Shown: positions 1 through 8,369 of the stretch, piece by piece
Position numbering within the stretch: position 1 is the first letter of the stretch
Layout of the letters: each line of letters begins with the position of its first letter
Translations under genes and position numbers: made by a program
The notes under the pieces: generated by a model
Told to the model about the DNA's origin: nothing
Databases searched by the model: none
Seen by the model: only the letters and a program-made list of their open reading frames with translations
Origin: PNAI01 sp035501735
GTDB taxonomy: Bacteria; Pseudomonadota; Alphaproteobacteria; Rhizobiales; Xanthobacteraceae
DNA length: 64,000 nucleotides
NCBI GenBank assembly: GCA_035501735.1
Contig: DATJVR010000031.1
Span: 1 to 64,000 of the forward strand
Direction: 5' to 3'

Positions 1-1
1 G

Positions 2-112
2 ATCTTGGCCGAGGTGCTCAAGGAGTTCTCGATTGCGACCGAGTGCGGTTTTGGGCGGCGGCCGGCGGAGACCATTCCGCCGCCGCTACCCGAGATAGCG
101 GCGCTGCCATGA
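2..112 (+). CDS. C-terminal end of a possible MetE-like (cobalamin-independent methionine synthase family) protein, partial
   Basis: Reading from base 2 an open frame of 36 codons runs to a TGA at 110-112. Its end contains a TECGFGRRP-type motif followed by a proline-rich tail, which resembles the C-terminus of stand-alone MetE-like proteins of rhizobia. The 5' end lies outside the window. The TGA overlaps the ATG of the acetyltransferase gene (ATGA at 109-112), so the two are probably translationally coupled. The family assignment rests on a short motif recalled from memory and is weak; that this is the 3' end of a gene is better supported. Confidence 0.45.
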   Translation: MLAEVLKEFSIATECGFGRRPAETIPPPLPEIAALP

Positions 113-558
113 CCGCGCAGATTGCGATCCGCCCGCTGCGCTTGGACGAGCGCGCGGCCTGGGAGCCGCTGTGGAAGGGCTATCTCGATTTCTACCGGAT
201 CACGGCGCCGCAGGAGACCTACGATGCGACCTGGGTGCGGCTGCACGATCCGAACGAGCCGATGTGGCTGCTCGGCGGCTACGTCGACGGCAAGCTTCTC
301 GGCATCGTGCACTACATCTATCACCGCTCCTGCTGGACGATCGGCGACTATTGCTATCTGCAGGATCTGTTCGTGGCCGAGGGCGCGCGCAAGCTCGGGC
401 TGGGCCGCGCGCTGATCGAGGCGGTATACGAGGCCGCGCGCGCGGCCGGCGCGAGCCGCGTCCATTGGCTCACGCACGAGACCAACGCCGTTGCGCGCAG
501 CCTTTACGACACGCTGGCGGACCGCCCCGGCTTCATCCAGTATCGCAAGCTCTTCTGA
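109..558 (+). CDS. GNAT family N-acetyltransferase
   Basis: A 149-residue protein of the usual single-domain GNAT length, predicted to transfer an acetyl group from acetyl-CoA to an amine; the substrate is unknown. The acetyl-CoA pyrophosphate loop is visible about two thirds of the way in (RKLGLGRALIEA, following the beta-4 strand LQDLFV), and the C-terminal half has the usual N-A-V-A-R-S-L-Y pattern of the beta-5/alpha-4 region. The frame is open further upstream, to an ATG at 43, but the ATG at 109 overlaps the stop of the preceding gene and begins directly before the first GNAT strand (IAIRPLRL), so 109 is preferred. Confidence 0.85.
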   Translation: MTAQIAIRPLRLDERAAWEPLWKGYLDFYRITAPQETYDATWVRLHDPNEPMWLLGGYVDGKLLGIVHYIYHRSCWTIGDYCYLQDLFVAEGARKLGLGRALIEAVYEAARAAGASRVHWLTHETNAVARSLYDTLADRPGFIQYRKLF

Positions 559-872
559 CGAAATCCGCCGGAGCGCTTGATCGTAATCCGCTTCGACAGC
601 ATCGAAAAAGCGCAGGCGTATGAAAATTCGGCGGCCCAAAAAGAAGTTACTGCAGCTCGGTTAAAGTCAACTCAATCGCTTTCGTTCATCGTCGAAGGAA
701 CTCCAAACTAATGTAACTGGCCGGTCACCAAAGGGAATCTGCGGCCGCCGCTTTGAATATTTTTTACTGCAACTGCTCAGGTCAGGTATTGGCACTTAGC
801 ACTCATTAGCGATGTCCGCTTCCATGTTCGCTATCGGCGGCAAAGCGGACGTGACGATATGTGATTGCCGCC
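559..872. other. 314-bp gap between convergent genes, no gene seen
   Basis: This stretch separates the acetyltransferase gene (+) from the 3' end of queG (-). It is richer in A and T than its surroundings, and no reading frame in it has a convincing start or codon bias. It holds the small inverted repeat at 812-852, described separately. No clear intrinsic terminator was found. Confidence 0.6.
812..852. repeat. short inverted repeat of a type common between rhizobial genes
   Basis: The arms ATGTCCGCTT and AAGCGGACGT match with one mismatch and flank a GC-rich centre that contains CGCTATCGGCGGCAAAGC. Short sequences that translate as ALPPKADI-like peptides on one strand are, from general knowledge, scattered in Bradyrhizobium and Rhodopseudomonas genomes, and this copy reads SALPPIANMEADI on the minus strand. 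It is probably a remnant of that non-coding repeat and not a gene. Confidence 0.5.
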
Positions 873-2126
873 CTAAGGATTTGATGTAAGCGCCGCGTCC
901 CATTCGTCCTGGACGGAAGCATCGCGATCGGCACGACGCATCGCTGCGAGCGTCTCCCGCGGCACCAGCCGCGACAGCGCCCACACGGCGGCGCCACGCA
1001 CGAGCGGAGAATCATCGTCGAGCAAACGCTCGACTTCCAGCACCAGTGTTGTATCGCCCGAGTTGCCGATCGCGATCAGCACGTTGCGCACGAACCGGTC
1101 GCGGCCGGTGCGTTTGATCGCGGTCTTGGCGAACAGCGCGCGAAATTGCGCGTCATCGAGCCGGGCCAGATCCTTGAGCGCCGGCGCCCGCAGTTCGTCG
1201 CGCGCAGCGAGCTTCGCCTCATGCCCGGCTTGCGCGAATTTGTTCCACGGACACACCGCCAGACAATCATCGCAGCCATAGATGCGATTGCCCATGAGCG
1301 GTCTCAGCGCGCGCGGAATCGGCCCCTTGTGCTCGATGGTGAGATACGAGATGCAGCGCCGCGCATCGAGCCGATAGGGCTCAGGGAACGCGGCGGTCGG
1401 GCAGATGTCGAGGCACGCGCGGCACGTGCCGCAGTAGTCCGCTTCCGCTTCATCGGACGGCAGCGCGAGCGTCGTGAATATCGCGCCGAGAAACAGCCAC
1501 GAACCATATTCGCGTGACACCAAATTCGTATGCTTGCCCTGCCAGCCGAGCCCGGCCGCCGCGGCCAACGGCTTTTCCATCACCGCGGCGGTGTCGACGA
1601 ACACTTTGACGTCGCCGCCCGCTTGCGCGACCAGCCAGCGCGCCACCACTTTGAGCCGCTGCCTGATCACGTCATGATAATCGCTGTGGCTCCGGGCATA
1701 GACCGAGATCGCGCCAAGCGTCCGCGCCTTCAGAATCGCCAGCGGATCGCTGTCCGGCCCGTAGTTCATTCCGAGCATCACGATCGAACGCACCTCGGGC
1801 CACAGGATGAGCGGGTCGCCGCGCCGCGCGGCATTGGCTGCGAGCCACATCATGTCGCCGTGCGCCCCGTCGGCGAGGAATCGCTCGAGCCGCTCTCTTG
1901 CTTCCGGCGCCGCGTCGGGGCGCGTGACCCCGATCGCGTCGAAGCCGTGCTCGCGCGCGGCCTGCTTGAGTGCGTTTTTCAGCTGCAGGAAATCGCTTAG
2001 AAATCCAGGTCCGCGTAGGTTTTCGACGCCGGCAGGCCCGGCAGCGTTTCCGCCAGGATCGGCCGGAATGCCGGACGCGATTTGATTCGCGCGTACCAGC
2101 TCTTTGCGCTCGGGTCCTCTTCCCAT
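873..2126 (-). CDS. queG: epoxyqueuosine reductase QueG
   Basis: QueG makes the last step of queuosine synthesis, reducing epoxyqueuosine in the wobble position of tRNA, with cobalamin and two [4Fe-4S] clusters. Two ferredoxin-like cysteine sets are visible (CGTCRACLDICP, with a further Cys in RRCISY, and CDDCLAVCPW), and a HEAT-like repeat pair forms the C-terminus, as in the family. The frame opens at 2126, but the first ~45 residues overlap the upstream glutathione S-transferase gene and do not look like QueG. The family's N-terminus begins near the residues LKNALKQ, coded around 1985. No ATG, GTG or TTG exists there in frame. The best local candidate is CTG at 1988-1986. Function is secure, the start is not. 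Confidence 0.9.
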   Translation of the reverse strand: MGRGPERKELVRANQIASGIPADPGGNAAGPAGVENLRGPGFLSDFLQLKNALKQAAREHGFDAIGVTRPDAAPEARERLERFLADGAHGDMMWLAANAARRGDPLILWPEVRSIVMLGMNYGPDSDPLAILKARTLGAISVYARSHSDYHDVIRQRLKVVARWLVAQAGGDVKVFVDTAAVMEKPLAAAAGLGWQGKHTNLVSREYGSWLFLGAIFTTLALPSDEAEADYCGTCRACLDICPTAAFPEPYRLDARRCISYLTIEHKGPIPRALRPLMGNRIYGCDDCLAVCPWNKFAQAGHEAKLAARDELRAPALKDLARLDDAQFRALFAKTAIKRTGRDRFVRNVLIAIGNSGDTTLVLEVERLLDDDSPLVRGAAVWALSRLVPRETLAAMRRADRDASVQDEWDAALTSNP

Positions 2127-2689
2127 GGCACGTCACCGAAATAATCCACGGCCGATAAATGCGCCGCCGCGGCAAGATCGGCATAGGAAAGCACATCGCC
2201 GGTCAGCCAATTGCGCCGGCGCGCCAGCCAGCCGATGTAGGCGATATGGTAGCGGATATTGGCCCGTGCCGCACGGATCGCGTCGGTATCGGGCGATCCG
2301 CCTCCCTGGTCGATCCGCATGTGACGTTTGTAGATGCGTTCGGTCACCAGCGGCCCGCTGACCTCGGCGAAGAACTTGTCGTTGAACCAGCTCGCAACCC
2401 GCCGCACCTCGATGCGCTCGGCAATGTCCGCCGGCAACAGCCGTTTGTCACCGAGCTCGGCCCCGTTCGCCTCGTCGAGAAATTCCGCGATGATCGCCGC
2501 GCCCGGCACCGCCGGAAAACCGTCCGCCACCAGCACCGGTGTCGTGCCGGCGGGATTAAGGATCAGGAAGTCATTGCGGCGTTCCCAGGTCCGCTCCTCG
2601 ACCAATTGCACCTCGACCCCGAGTTCCCCGAGTGCGAGCCGGATGAAACGCGAGTGCGGACAGAACGGATAATGGAACAGCGTCAGCAT
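1997..2689 (-). CDS. glutathione S-transferase family protein
   Basis: A 230-residue, two-domain GST: an N-terminal thioredoxin-like fold (residues 1-~80) with a YPFCPHSR segment, where Cys or Ser would contact glutathione, and the NPAGTTPVLV cis-proline motif, followed by an all-helical C-terminal domain. It is expected to be cytosolic; the substrate cannot be inferred. The gene directly precedes queG on the same strand, and the likely queG start lies at or just beyond its TAA (1999-1997), so they may be co-transcribed. Confidence 0.85.
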   Translation of the reverse strand: MLTLFHYPFCPHSRFIRLALGELGVEVQLVEERTWERRNDFLILNPAGTTPVLVADGFPAVPGAAIIAEFLDEANGAELGDKRLLPADIAERIEVRRVASWFNDKFFAEVSGPLVTERIYKRHMRIDQGGGSPDTDAIRAARANIRYHIAYIGWLARRRNWLTGDVLSYADLAAAAHLSAVDYFGDVPWEEDPSAKSWYARIKSRPAFRPILAETLPGLPASKTYADLDF

Positions 2690-2900
2690 GGAATGCGCCG
2701 CGACAGTGTTGGCAGCCAGTGAGGTCGGGAATGAGACTACTGAAACCTTTTAGAAACCTTTAAATATTGCGGGGCAAGCATCAAGCCGCCGCGACGCCTC
2801 GCAATCCAAAGCAAATTGTTGCGCGCTCTGGCGTTTTTTCGTTGCCGACGCCGGCCGATTACGCCACAACGGCGGCGATTCTTTGTTTAGGAGCCTGACG

Positions 2901-3704
2901 ATGCTCGATCTCATAAGGGCGCTGATCCTCGGTATCGTCGAAGGCCTGACCGAGTTCCTACCTATTTCTTCCACCGGACACTTGTTGCTGGTCGAGCATT
3001 TTTTCGGTTTCGGTGACGAAACTTTCGGCAAATCCTTCGCCATTCTGATCCAGCTCGGCGCCATTCTCGCGCTGCTGTCGATCTATTTTCACCGCTTGTG
3101 GCAGCTGCTGCTCGGCATGTTCAAGAATTGGGAGGATCAGCGCTTCGTCATCGGCGTGTTGCTGGCGTTTCTTCCGGCCGCCGTGATCGGCGCGGCGGCC
3201 CACGGCTTCATCAAGAGCGTGCTGTTCAATGTCTGGATAGTCTGCACCATGTTCGTGGTTGGCGGGTTCGTTCTGATCTGGATCGACCGCCTGAACCTGA
3301 AGCCGCGCTACGATGAGGTGACCAAATTCTCGCTGCCGATGTATTTCGGCATCGGCATCTTTCAATGCTTCGCCATGATTCCCGGTGTATCGCGTTCGGG
3401 TGCGACCATCGTCGCCGCCATGCTGTTCGGCGCCGACCGCCGCTCGGCGGCGGAATTTTCGTTCTGGCTCGCGATGCCGACCATGGTCGGCGCCTTCGCT
3501 TACGAGTTCTACAAGAGCCGCGCCGAAATCAGCTCGTCGAGCCTACTGCTGGTCGCGGTCGGATTTGCGGCGTCCTTCGTCTGCGGCTGGATCGTGGTGA
3601 AGACGTTCCTCGGCTACGTGCAGCACCATAGCTTCGCGGCGTTCGCCTGGTACCGCATCGTGGTCGGGGCGCTCGGGCTGATCGCGCTGGCCTTTATCCG
3701 CTAG
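2901..3704 (+). CDS. uppP: undecaprenyl-diphosphate phosphatase UppP (BacA)
   Basis: This inner-membrane enzyme of 267 residues removes a phosphate from undecaprenyl pyrophosphate, renewing the lipid carrier for peptidoglycan and other envelope polymers. Both family signatures are present: the glutamate-rich motif EGLTEFLPISSTGH (residues 14-27, with E14 and E18) and PGVSRSG (161-167), whose Arg is catalytic. The remainder is a series of hydrophobic helices. The frame can be read from 2883, but the ATG at 2901 has AGGAG 8-12 bases upstream and begins with the standard N-terminus, so it is chosen. Confidence 0.95.
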   Translation: MLDLIRALILGIVEGLTEFLPISSTGHLLLVEHFFGFGDETFGKSFAILIQLGAILALLSIYFHRLWQLLLGMFKNWEDQRFVIGVLLAFLPAAVIGAAAHGFIKSVLFNVWIVCTMFVVGGFVLIWIDRLNLKPRYDEVTKFSLPMYFGIGIFQCFAMIPGVSRSGATIVAAMLFGADRRSAAEFSFWLAMPTMVGAFAYEFYKSRAEISSSSLLLVAVGFAASFVCGWIVVKTFLGYVQHHSFAAFAWYRIVVGALGLIALAFIR

Positions 3705-3705
3705 G

Positions 3706-3750
3706 GCATGATCCCGAAAAGTGGGAACCGGTTTTCGGAAAAGATCTCGC
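3706..3750. repeat. palindromic intergenic repeat, copy 1
   Basis: This element begins two bases after the uppP stop. It has the core GCATGATCCCGAAAAGTGGG, then AACCGGTTTTCGG and a partly degenerate right arm (AAGATCTCGC). Three more copies are at 23154-23197, 61139-61187 and 62149-62197. The family is common between rhizobial genes and can fold into a hairpin. Here it lies between convergent genes, where it could act as a bidirectional terminator. Confidence 0.8.
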
Positions 3751-3759
3751 ACGAAAGCT

Positions 3760-4731
3760 TTAAGCCACGCGCCCGCGGAACTGCCCGTATTTGCGGAATC
3801 GCCACAGATAGGTCGGCACGATCGTTTCCATTGCGGTCGGCGTCACGGCAAACGCCGAAATCGTGCGGCCCTCGCGCTCGGCTTCCGGCGAGACGATGTT
3901 GTCGACCCTCAACAACTCGACCTGATCGGGCGTGAGCGGCGGCTTCGGCAGGAACTGCAGGAATTGCGCCTGAAGCTTCGCCATCCCGAACGGCAGCGGG
4001 ATGAGCAGTCGCCGCCGCTCGATGGTTGCGAGCACGAATTCCATCAGCTGCTTGAATGTGCGCACCTCGGGCCCGCCCAGTTCATAGGTTGTGCCTGCCT
4101 TCGCCTTCCCCTCGACCGCCTCCGCGATCACGGTCGCGACATCGCCGACGAACACCGGCTGAAATCGCGTATGCCCGCCGCTGACCAGCGGCAGCGCCGG
4201 CAGCAGCCGCGCCATGGCGGCAAAGCGGTTGAAGAAATCGTCTTCCGGCCCGAACATGATCGACGGCCGCAACACCACGGCCTCCGGTACCGCCGCCAGC
4301 ACCGCCTGCTCGCCTCCGGCTTTGGCGCGCGCATAGTGCGACGTCGAATTTGCATCGGCGCCGAGCGCCGAGACGTGGATCACGTGCGCCCCATAGGCCG
4401 CCGCGGCCAGCGCGACCGCCTCGGCGCCGTCTGTCATCAACGCGTCGAAGCGTTGCCGCCCGCGCTCGAAAAGCACGCCCACGAGGTTGATGACCGCGTC
4501 GGCGTCGCGCGCGGCCGCATCGATCGACGGCCGATACCTGATGTTGGCCTGCACGGCGTGGATTTGACCGACGCGCCCGAGCGGCTGCAAATGGCCGGCG
4601 AGATCGGGCCGCCGCACCGCCACGCGGATCCGATAGCCGCGCTTGGCGAGCGCGCGCACCACATGGCGGCCGAGGAAGCCCGACCCGCCGAACACGGTGA
4701 TCAGCATGTCGTTGGCGGTTTTGATCGTCAT
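3760..4731 (-). CDS. NAD(P)-dependent epimerase/reductase of the complex I NDUFA9 family
   Basis: A 323-residue atypical short-chain dehydrogenase. The Rossmann motif GGSGFLG is at residues 15-21, followed by an acidic/basic strand (RIRVAVRRPD) suited to NADP. The family (NDUFA9-like, close to NmrA-like proteins) includes mitochondrial complex I accessory subunits. In alphaproteobacteria the role is less clear and may involve ubiquinone or complex I assembly. The classical YxxxK pair is not obvious, as is common in this family. An ATG at codon 9 (4707) is a possible alternative start. The gene is convergent with uppP. Confidence 0.8.
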   Translation of the reverse strand: MTIKTANDMLITVFGGSGFLGRHVVRALAKRGYRIRVAVRRPDLAGHLQPLGRVGQIHAVQANIRYRPSIDAAARDADAVINLVGVLFERGRQRFDALMTDGAEAVALAAAAYGAHVIHVSALGADANSTSHYARAKAGGEQAVLAAVPEAVVLRPSIMFGPEDDFFNRFAAMARLLPALPLVSGGHTRFQPVFVGDVATVIAEAVEGKAKAGTTYELGGPEVRTFKQLMEFVLATIERRRLLIPLPFGMAKLQAQFLQFLPKPPLTPDQVELLRVDNIVSPEAEREGRTISAFAVTPTAMETIVPTYLWRFRKYGQFRGRVA

Positions 4732-4840
4732 GGCTGCATCTGGACCGAATAGCTGGCGATTTGCCGAATACCGGACGGCTGGCCGGCTGTATAGAGGGCC
4801 TGCCGGCTCGTGGACAAGGGCGCTCTTCCGCCCCCCGTCG

Positions 4841-4869
4841 TTGACAAGGCGAAACGCCGGCCCTTATTT
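4841..4869 (+). promoter_or_regulatory. candidate sigma-70 promoter of tRNA-Leu
   Basis: A perfect -35 TTGACA (4841-4846) is followed after 17 bases by TTATTT (4864-4869), a weak -10. The tRNA begins 20 bases further on, a normal distance. The -35 and the placement are good, the -10 is poor. Confidence 0.45.
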
Positions 4870-4888
4870 CTCTTGGGCCCTCGCCTGT

Positions 4889-4973
<85 letters not shown>

Positions 4974-4987
4974 CAATCCGAGCGGCG

Positions 4988-5950
4988 TTAATTTCCCTTG
5001 AAGTCTGCCTGAACCGGCGCCGCTATTTTGCCGGCCGCGTCCGCCCGCGTTGAGCGAGTGAAGCGGACGGTGCGCGATCCCCACGTGATCAGGGGTCCGA
5101 ACAAGACTGCGAGCATGCCGGGGTTCGAAGGCTCACCCGCCACGCCGGTCTGCGGATACTCGTCGTGCACCGGACGGTAATAGGTGCCGAACAGCACATC
5201 CCAGATCGGAAAATGCGTCGAGAAATTTCGATCCTGATGCCGCGGCTCGATGGAGTGGTGGATGCGGTGGTACTGCGGTCCGGTCACAACCGGGTTCAAG
5301 GGGCCGTAGCTCAAGCGGATGTTGGAATGCAGGTACAGGCCCCAGAAGTGGGCGATCGTCCCGGTCGCGGACGCCACGATGCCGATTTGAAACGGCTGCA
5401 AGCCGAGCACCAACCCCATCGGGATCGTCACCAAAAAGGTTTTGAAAAATTCTTCCAGCCAATTGATGCGGAAGGACGTGGTGACGTTCAAGGCGTGATC
5501 GCTGTGGTGCAGCTTGTGCTGCTCCCAGAGCCATGCGCTCATATGCTGCAGTCGGTGGAACCAATAATAGAAGAAATCGTAGACCAAGAGCGGCAGCAGC
5601 GCGAGCGGCGCCAGCAATGCATATTTCACCATGACGGAATGGCCGCTCGTGAGATCGTTCAGATCGATCACATCGAGCGGGCCGGTCAAATGCCCGATCA
5701 GCGCGGCGAGGAAGTAGGCCGCGAGCGTATTCGCCCCCAGCAGCGCGACCGGAATGAGGACCGCGTAGACCAGCGTGATGGTTCCGTTGGTCATCATCGC
5801 GCGATAGGGTTGATTACGCTCCGCCGGCCGCACGCGCTCGGCGACGTGAAGCAGCATGCAAAGCGCCAGCACCGATCCCCATGTCTTGAGAAAACCCTCA
5901 AGCGAATAGCTATCCGCAATCCAATGGATAAATTGCTCGACGACGCTCAT
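4988..5950 (-). CDS. sterol desaturase / fatty acid hydroxylase family protein
   Basis: A 320-residue integral membrane protein with several hydrophobic segments and the diiron histidine boxes of the superfamily in order: HRLQH, HKLHH and HRIHH. Such enzymes use oxygen and a di-iron centre to hydroxylate or desaturate lipids. Bacterial members act on hopanoids, carotenoids or fatty chains, and the substrate here is unknown. The gene is monocistronic, convergent with tRNA-Leu, and its start at 5950 is the first in-frame ATG before the N-terminal hydrophilic segment. Confidence 0.85.
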   Translation of the reverse strand: MSVVEQFIHWIADSYSLEGFLKTWGSVLALCMLLHVAERVRPAERNQPYRAMMTNGTITLVYAVLIPVALLGANTLAAYFLAALIGHLTGPLDVIDLNDLTSGHSVMVKYALLAPLALLPLLVYDFFYYWFHRLQHMSAWLWEQHKLHHSDHALNVTTSFRINWLEEFFKTFLVTIPMGLVLGLQPFQIGIVASATGTIAHFWGLYLHSNIRLSYGPLNPVVTGPQYHRIHHSIEPRHQDRNFSTHFPIWDVLFGTYYRPVHDEYPQTGVAGEPSNPGMLAVLFGPLITWGSRTVRFTRSTRADAAGKIAAPVQADFKGN

Positions 5951-6230
5951 GCAGGTTCACTGTATCGTGGGCGCGGACAGATTCTCTGATGCGGGCATGA
6001 GCCCGGACGATAACAGTTTGCGGCGCCCGCCAACAGTGAAACCTCGGATTTTGCGAAGTTAACGAAACCATCCTTAACGAAGCGGCGGTCGCGCCAAAAA
6101 TGCGTGGGACAACGTCAAAAATAGTCCTTGGAATTCAAAGCCGCGTGCGTCACAAAGTGTGAAACGAAACGCCATTGACGATGTTGCCTCTCTCTTTTCG
6201 CCGGCAGAATTCTTCCAGCGGGGAACCGCA

Positions 6231-6845
6231 ATGACCATCCGCCTGCACCGCGGTGATCTGCCCGATCTCAATCGATACCGCGGCGCGGTTGCGGTCGACA
6301 CCGAGACCATGGGGCTCGATCCGCGCCGCGACCGGCTTTGTCTGGTGCAGCTGTCTCCCGGCGACGGCTCCGCCGACGTGGTGCAAATCCCCGCCGGGCA
6401 AATCAATGCGCCGAACCTCAAGCGGCTTTTATCCGATCCGGCGCTCTTGAAGATTTTTCACTTCGCCCGCTTCGATCTCGGAATTCTCTTTCAGACCTTG
6501 GGCGTGATGGCGACGCCGGTCTATTGCACCAAGATCGCATCGCGCCTCGTGCGCACCTACACCGACAAGCACGGCCTGAAGGATTTGGCGCGCGAGCTTC
6601 TCGGCGTCGATCTCTCCAAGCAGCTCCAGCTTTCCGATTGGGGGGCCGAGACGCTCACCGAGCCGCAGCTTGCCTATGCGGCTTCCGACGTGCTGCACCT
6701 GCATGCGCTGAAGGAGAAGCTCGACGCCATGCTGGCCCGCGAGCACCGTACCGAACTGGCCGCGGCCTGTTTCACATTCCTGCCCGACCGTGTCCGGCTC
6801 GACCTAGGCGGTTGGGCGAACGAGGATATTTTCGCCCATTCGTAA
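6231..6845 (+). CDS. RNase D-like 3'-5' exonuclease (DEDDy)
   Basis: A 204-residue protein made only of the DnaQ-like exonuclease domain. The metal-binding residues are in VDTET (D23, E25), in the HFARFDLG segment, and in the YAASDVLHL motif that defines the DEDDy class. Full-length RNase D carries HRDC domains after this one; they are absent here, as in the short alphaproteobacterial paralogue. The likely role is 3' trimming of structured RNA. The frame is open back to 6159, but the ATG at 6231 has GGGGAAC just upstream and starts immediately before the domain. It leads into the lpt cluster. Confidence 0.87.
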   Translation: MTIRLHRGDLPDLNRYRGAVAVDTETMGLDPRRDRLCLVQLSPGDGSADVVQIPAGQINAPNLKRLLSDPALLKIFHFARFDLGILFQTLGVMATPVYCTKIASRLVRTYTDKHGLKDLARELLGVDLSKQLQLSDWGAETLTEPQLAYAASDVLHLHALKEKLDAMLAREHRTELAAACFTFLPDRVRLDLGGWANEDIFAHS

Positions 6846-6942
6846 ACTTTTCCGCCGCGAACGGGCCATATTCGCAGGACATTGTTTAACCGTTTAATTG
6901 TAAGATGAGCGCCGCAGCTCAAGCGATGCCGCGACCTGTAAG

Positions 6943-7653
6943 GTGAACCGCCTGACCACGGCCTATTCGAGCAACGAGAACGGACCCCGCGGCGCAGCCA
7001 TCGCGGATTTGTCTGCGCGCGAACGTATGTTTCGCCGCGCCACGCGCCACTCGCAGCGCGTACGGTTTTTGCGCGTCGCGCTGCCGGTTGCCCTCGTCGT
7101 CAGCACCGCCGCGACCTTTTTCGTGGTCTGGTACAACCCGCTGCGGATGCTCTCCGACCTGCCGGCCAGCATCAGTGGTTTGATGACCGCCGGCAGCTTG
7201 ATGACCATGACTGAGCCGAAGCTTTCCGGATACACCCACGACAAGCGTCGCTATGAGCTCAGCGCGACCGCCGCCGAAAACATCACGAGTGCGATTGTCA
7301 ACTTTCGCGAGCCGCATGCCACGTTGGAGATGCTGGATCAAAGCAAGATCGACATGAAGGCGGCAGTCGGCATTTTTGATCGCAACGCCAACCAACTCAC
7401 GCTCAATCGCAATATCGTGTTGACGTCCACCAGCGGCTATGAGGTGCGTCTCAATCAGGCCGTGATCGACATGAAAAGCGGCAATATCGTCTCCGACCAG
7501 CCGGTCGAGGTTAAGATGCAGCAAGGCACGTTGCAGGCCAATCGGCTTGAAGTGACCAGGTCCGGTGAGATCATCCGCTTCGATGGCGGGGTGGTGATGA
7601 ATCTCATGCCGGAGAGCGACGAAACCCGCGACCCCCCGAAGGTGCCGCAATGA
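6943..7653 (+). CDS. lptC: LPS export protein LptC
   Basis: LptC is the bitopic inner-membrane subunit that receives LPS from LptB2FG and passes it to LptA. The 236-residue protein has one transmembrane helix at about residues 42-64 after a cytoplasmic tail, and a periplasmic beta-jellyroll. The start is a GTG at 6943. The stop overlaps the ATG of lptA (ATGA, 7650-7653), so the two are translationally coupled. The tail before the membrane helix is longer than in enterobacterial LptC, as is usual in rhizobia. Confidence 0.88.
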   Translation: MNRLTTAYSSNENGPRGAAIADLSARERMFRRATRHSQRVRFLRVALPVALVVSTAATFFVVWYNPLRMLSDLPASISGLMTAGSLMTMTEPKLSGYTHDKRRYELSATAAENITSAIVNFREPHATLEMLDQSKIDMKAAVGIFDRNANQLTLNRNIVLTSTSGYEVRLNQAVIDMKSGNIVSDQPVEVKMQQGTLQANRLEVTRSGEIIRFDGGVVMNLMPESDETRDPPKVPQ

Positions 7654-8285
7654 TTTCTACGCCGCACATGTGCATCCGACTCTTCTTGGCCGTTCTCGCG
7701 GTCGTATTCGCGGCATTCGGCGCGGCGGCGCAATCGACTGTTTCAAATGCGCTGCAGGGCTTCACGCAAAACAATGACAGGCCTGTCCAGATCAAGGCGC
7801 AGTCGTTCGAGATCCGCGACAAGCAGCATACCGCGGTCTTCAGTGGCAGCGTGCACGTCGTGCAGGGCGACACGCAAATTCGCTGTCGCTCGTTGATCGT
7901 GACCTATGATCCGCAAGGAACCTCCGGCAGCGCCCCGGCCGCCGCGCCGGGCCCGGGCGGGCGGTCGCAAATCAGCCGGCTCGAGGCGCTCGGCGGTGTC
8001 ACCGTGACGCAAAAGGACCAGGTCGCGTCCGGCGATACCGGCATCTATGATCTGCGTGCCAAAACCATCATGCTGGTGGGCAATGTCGTGGTGAGCCAGG
8101 GCCAGCAGGTGATGCGCGGCGAGCGTTTGGTCGTCGACCTCAATACCGGCGTCTCGCGCGTCGAATCCGGAAAATCGCGGGGCGCGGTGGAAATGCTCAT
8201 TCCGCAGCAGAATAATACCAAGCCAGGCGCACCCGCGCGCGAGATGCCGCGCCTCGATCCGCTGCGTCCGGCGCAACCGAATTGA
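7650..8285 (+). CDS. lptA: LPS transport periplasmic protein LptA
   Basis: LptA oligomerises into the periplasmic bridge that carries LPS to the outer membrane. The 211-residue product has a signal peptide (hydrophobic stretch about residues 9-24, ending AAAQ) and an OstA-like domain recognisable by the pattern IKAQSFEIRDKQHTAVFSG. The C-terminal tail is rich in Pro, Arg and Ala. An ATG at codon 7 (7668) would also leave a good signal peptide. It sits in the conserved order lptC-lptA-lptB-rpoN. Confidence 0.9.
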   Translation: MISTPHMCIRLFLAVLAVVFAAFGAAAQSTVSNALQGFTQNNDRPVQIKAQSFEIRDKQHTAVFSGSVHVVQGDTQIRCRSLIVTYDPQGTSGSAPAAAPGPGGRSQISRLEALGGVTVTQKDQVASGDTGIYDLRAKTIMLVGNVVVSQGQQVMRGERLVVDLNTGVSRVESGKSRGAVEMLIPQQNNTKPGAPAREMPRLDPLRPAQPN

Positions 8286-8369
8286 TCGAGCGGGGCTCGT
8301 CGCGCGGTTGAAAGCAAAACAGCCCGCGGTTATCAACGCACGACGCCAACTCCGAGCCGCGAGGCTGAC

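Noticed and set aside
6064..6085. CtrA-like pair of TTAAC upstream of the RNase D-like gene
   Set aside because: Half-sites are 11 bases apart, not 7.
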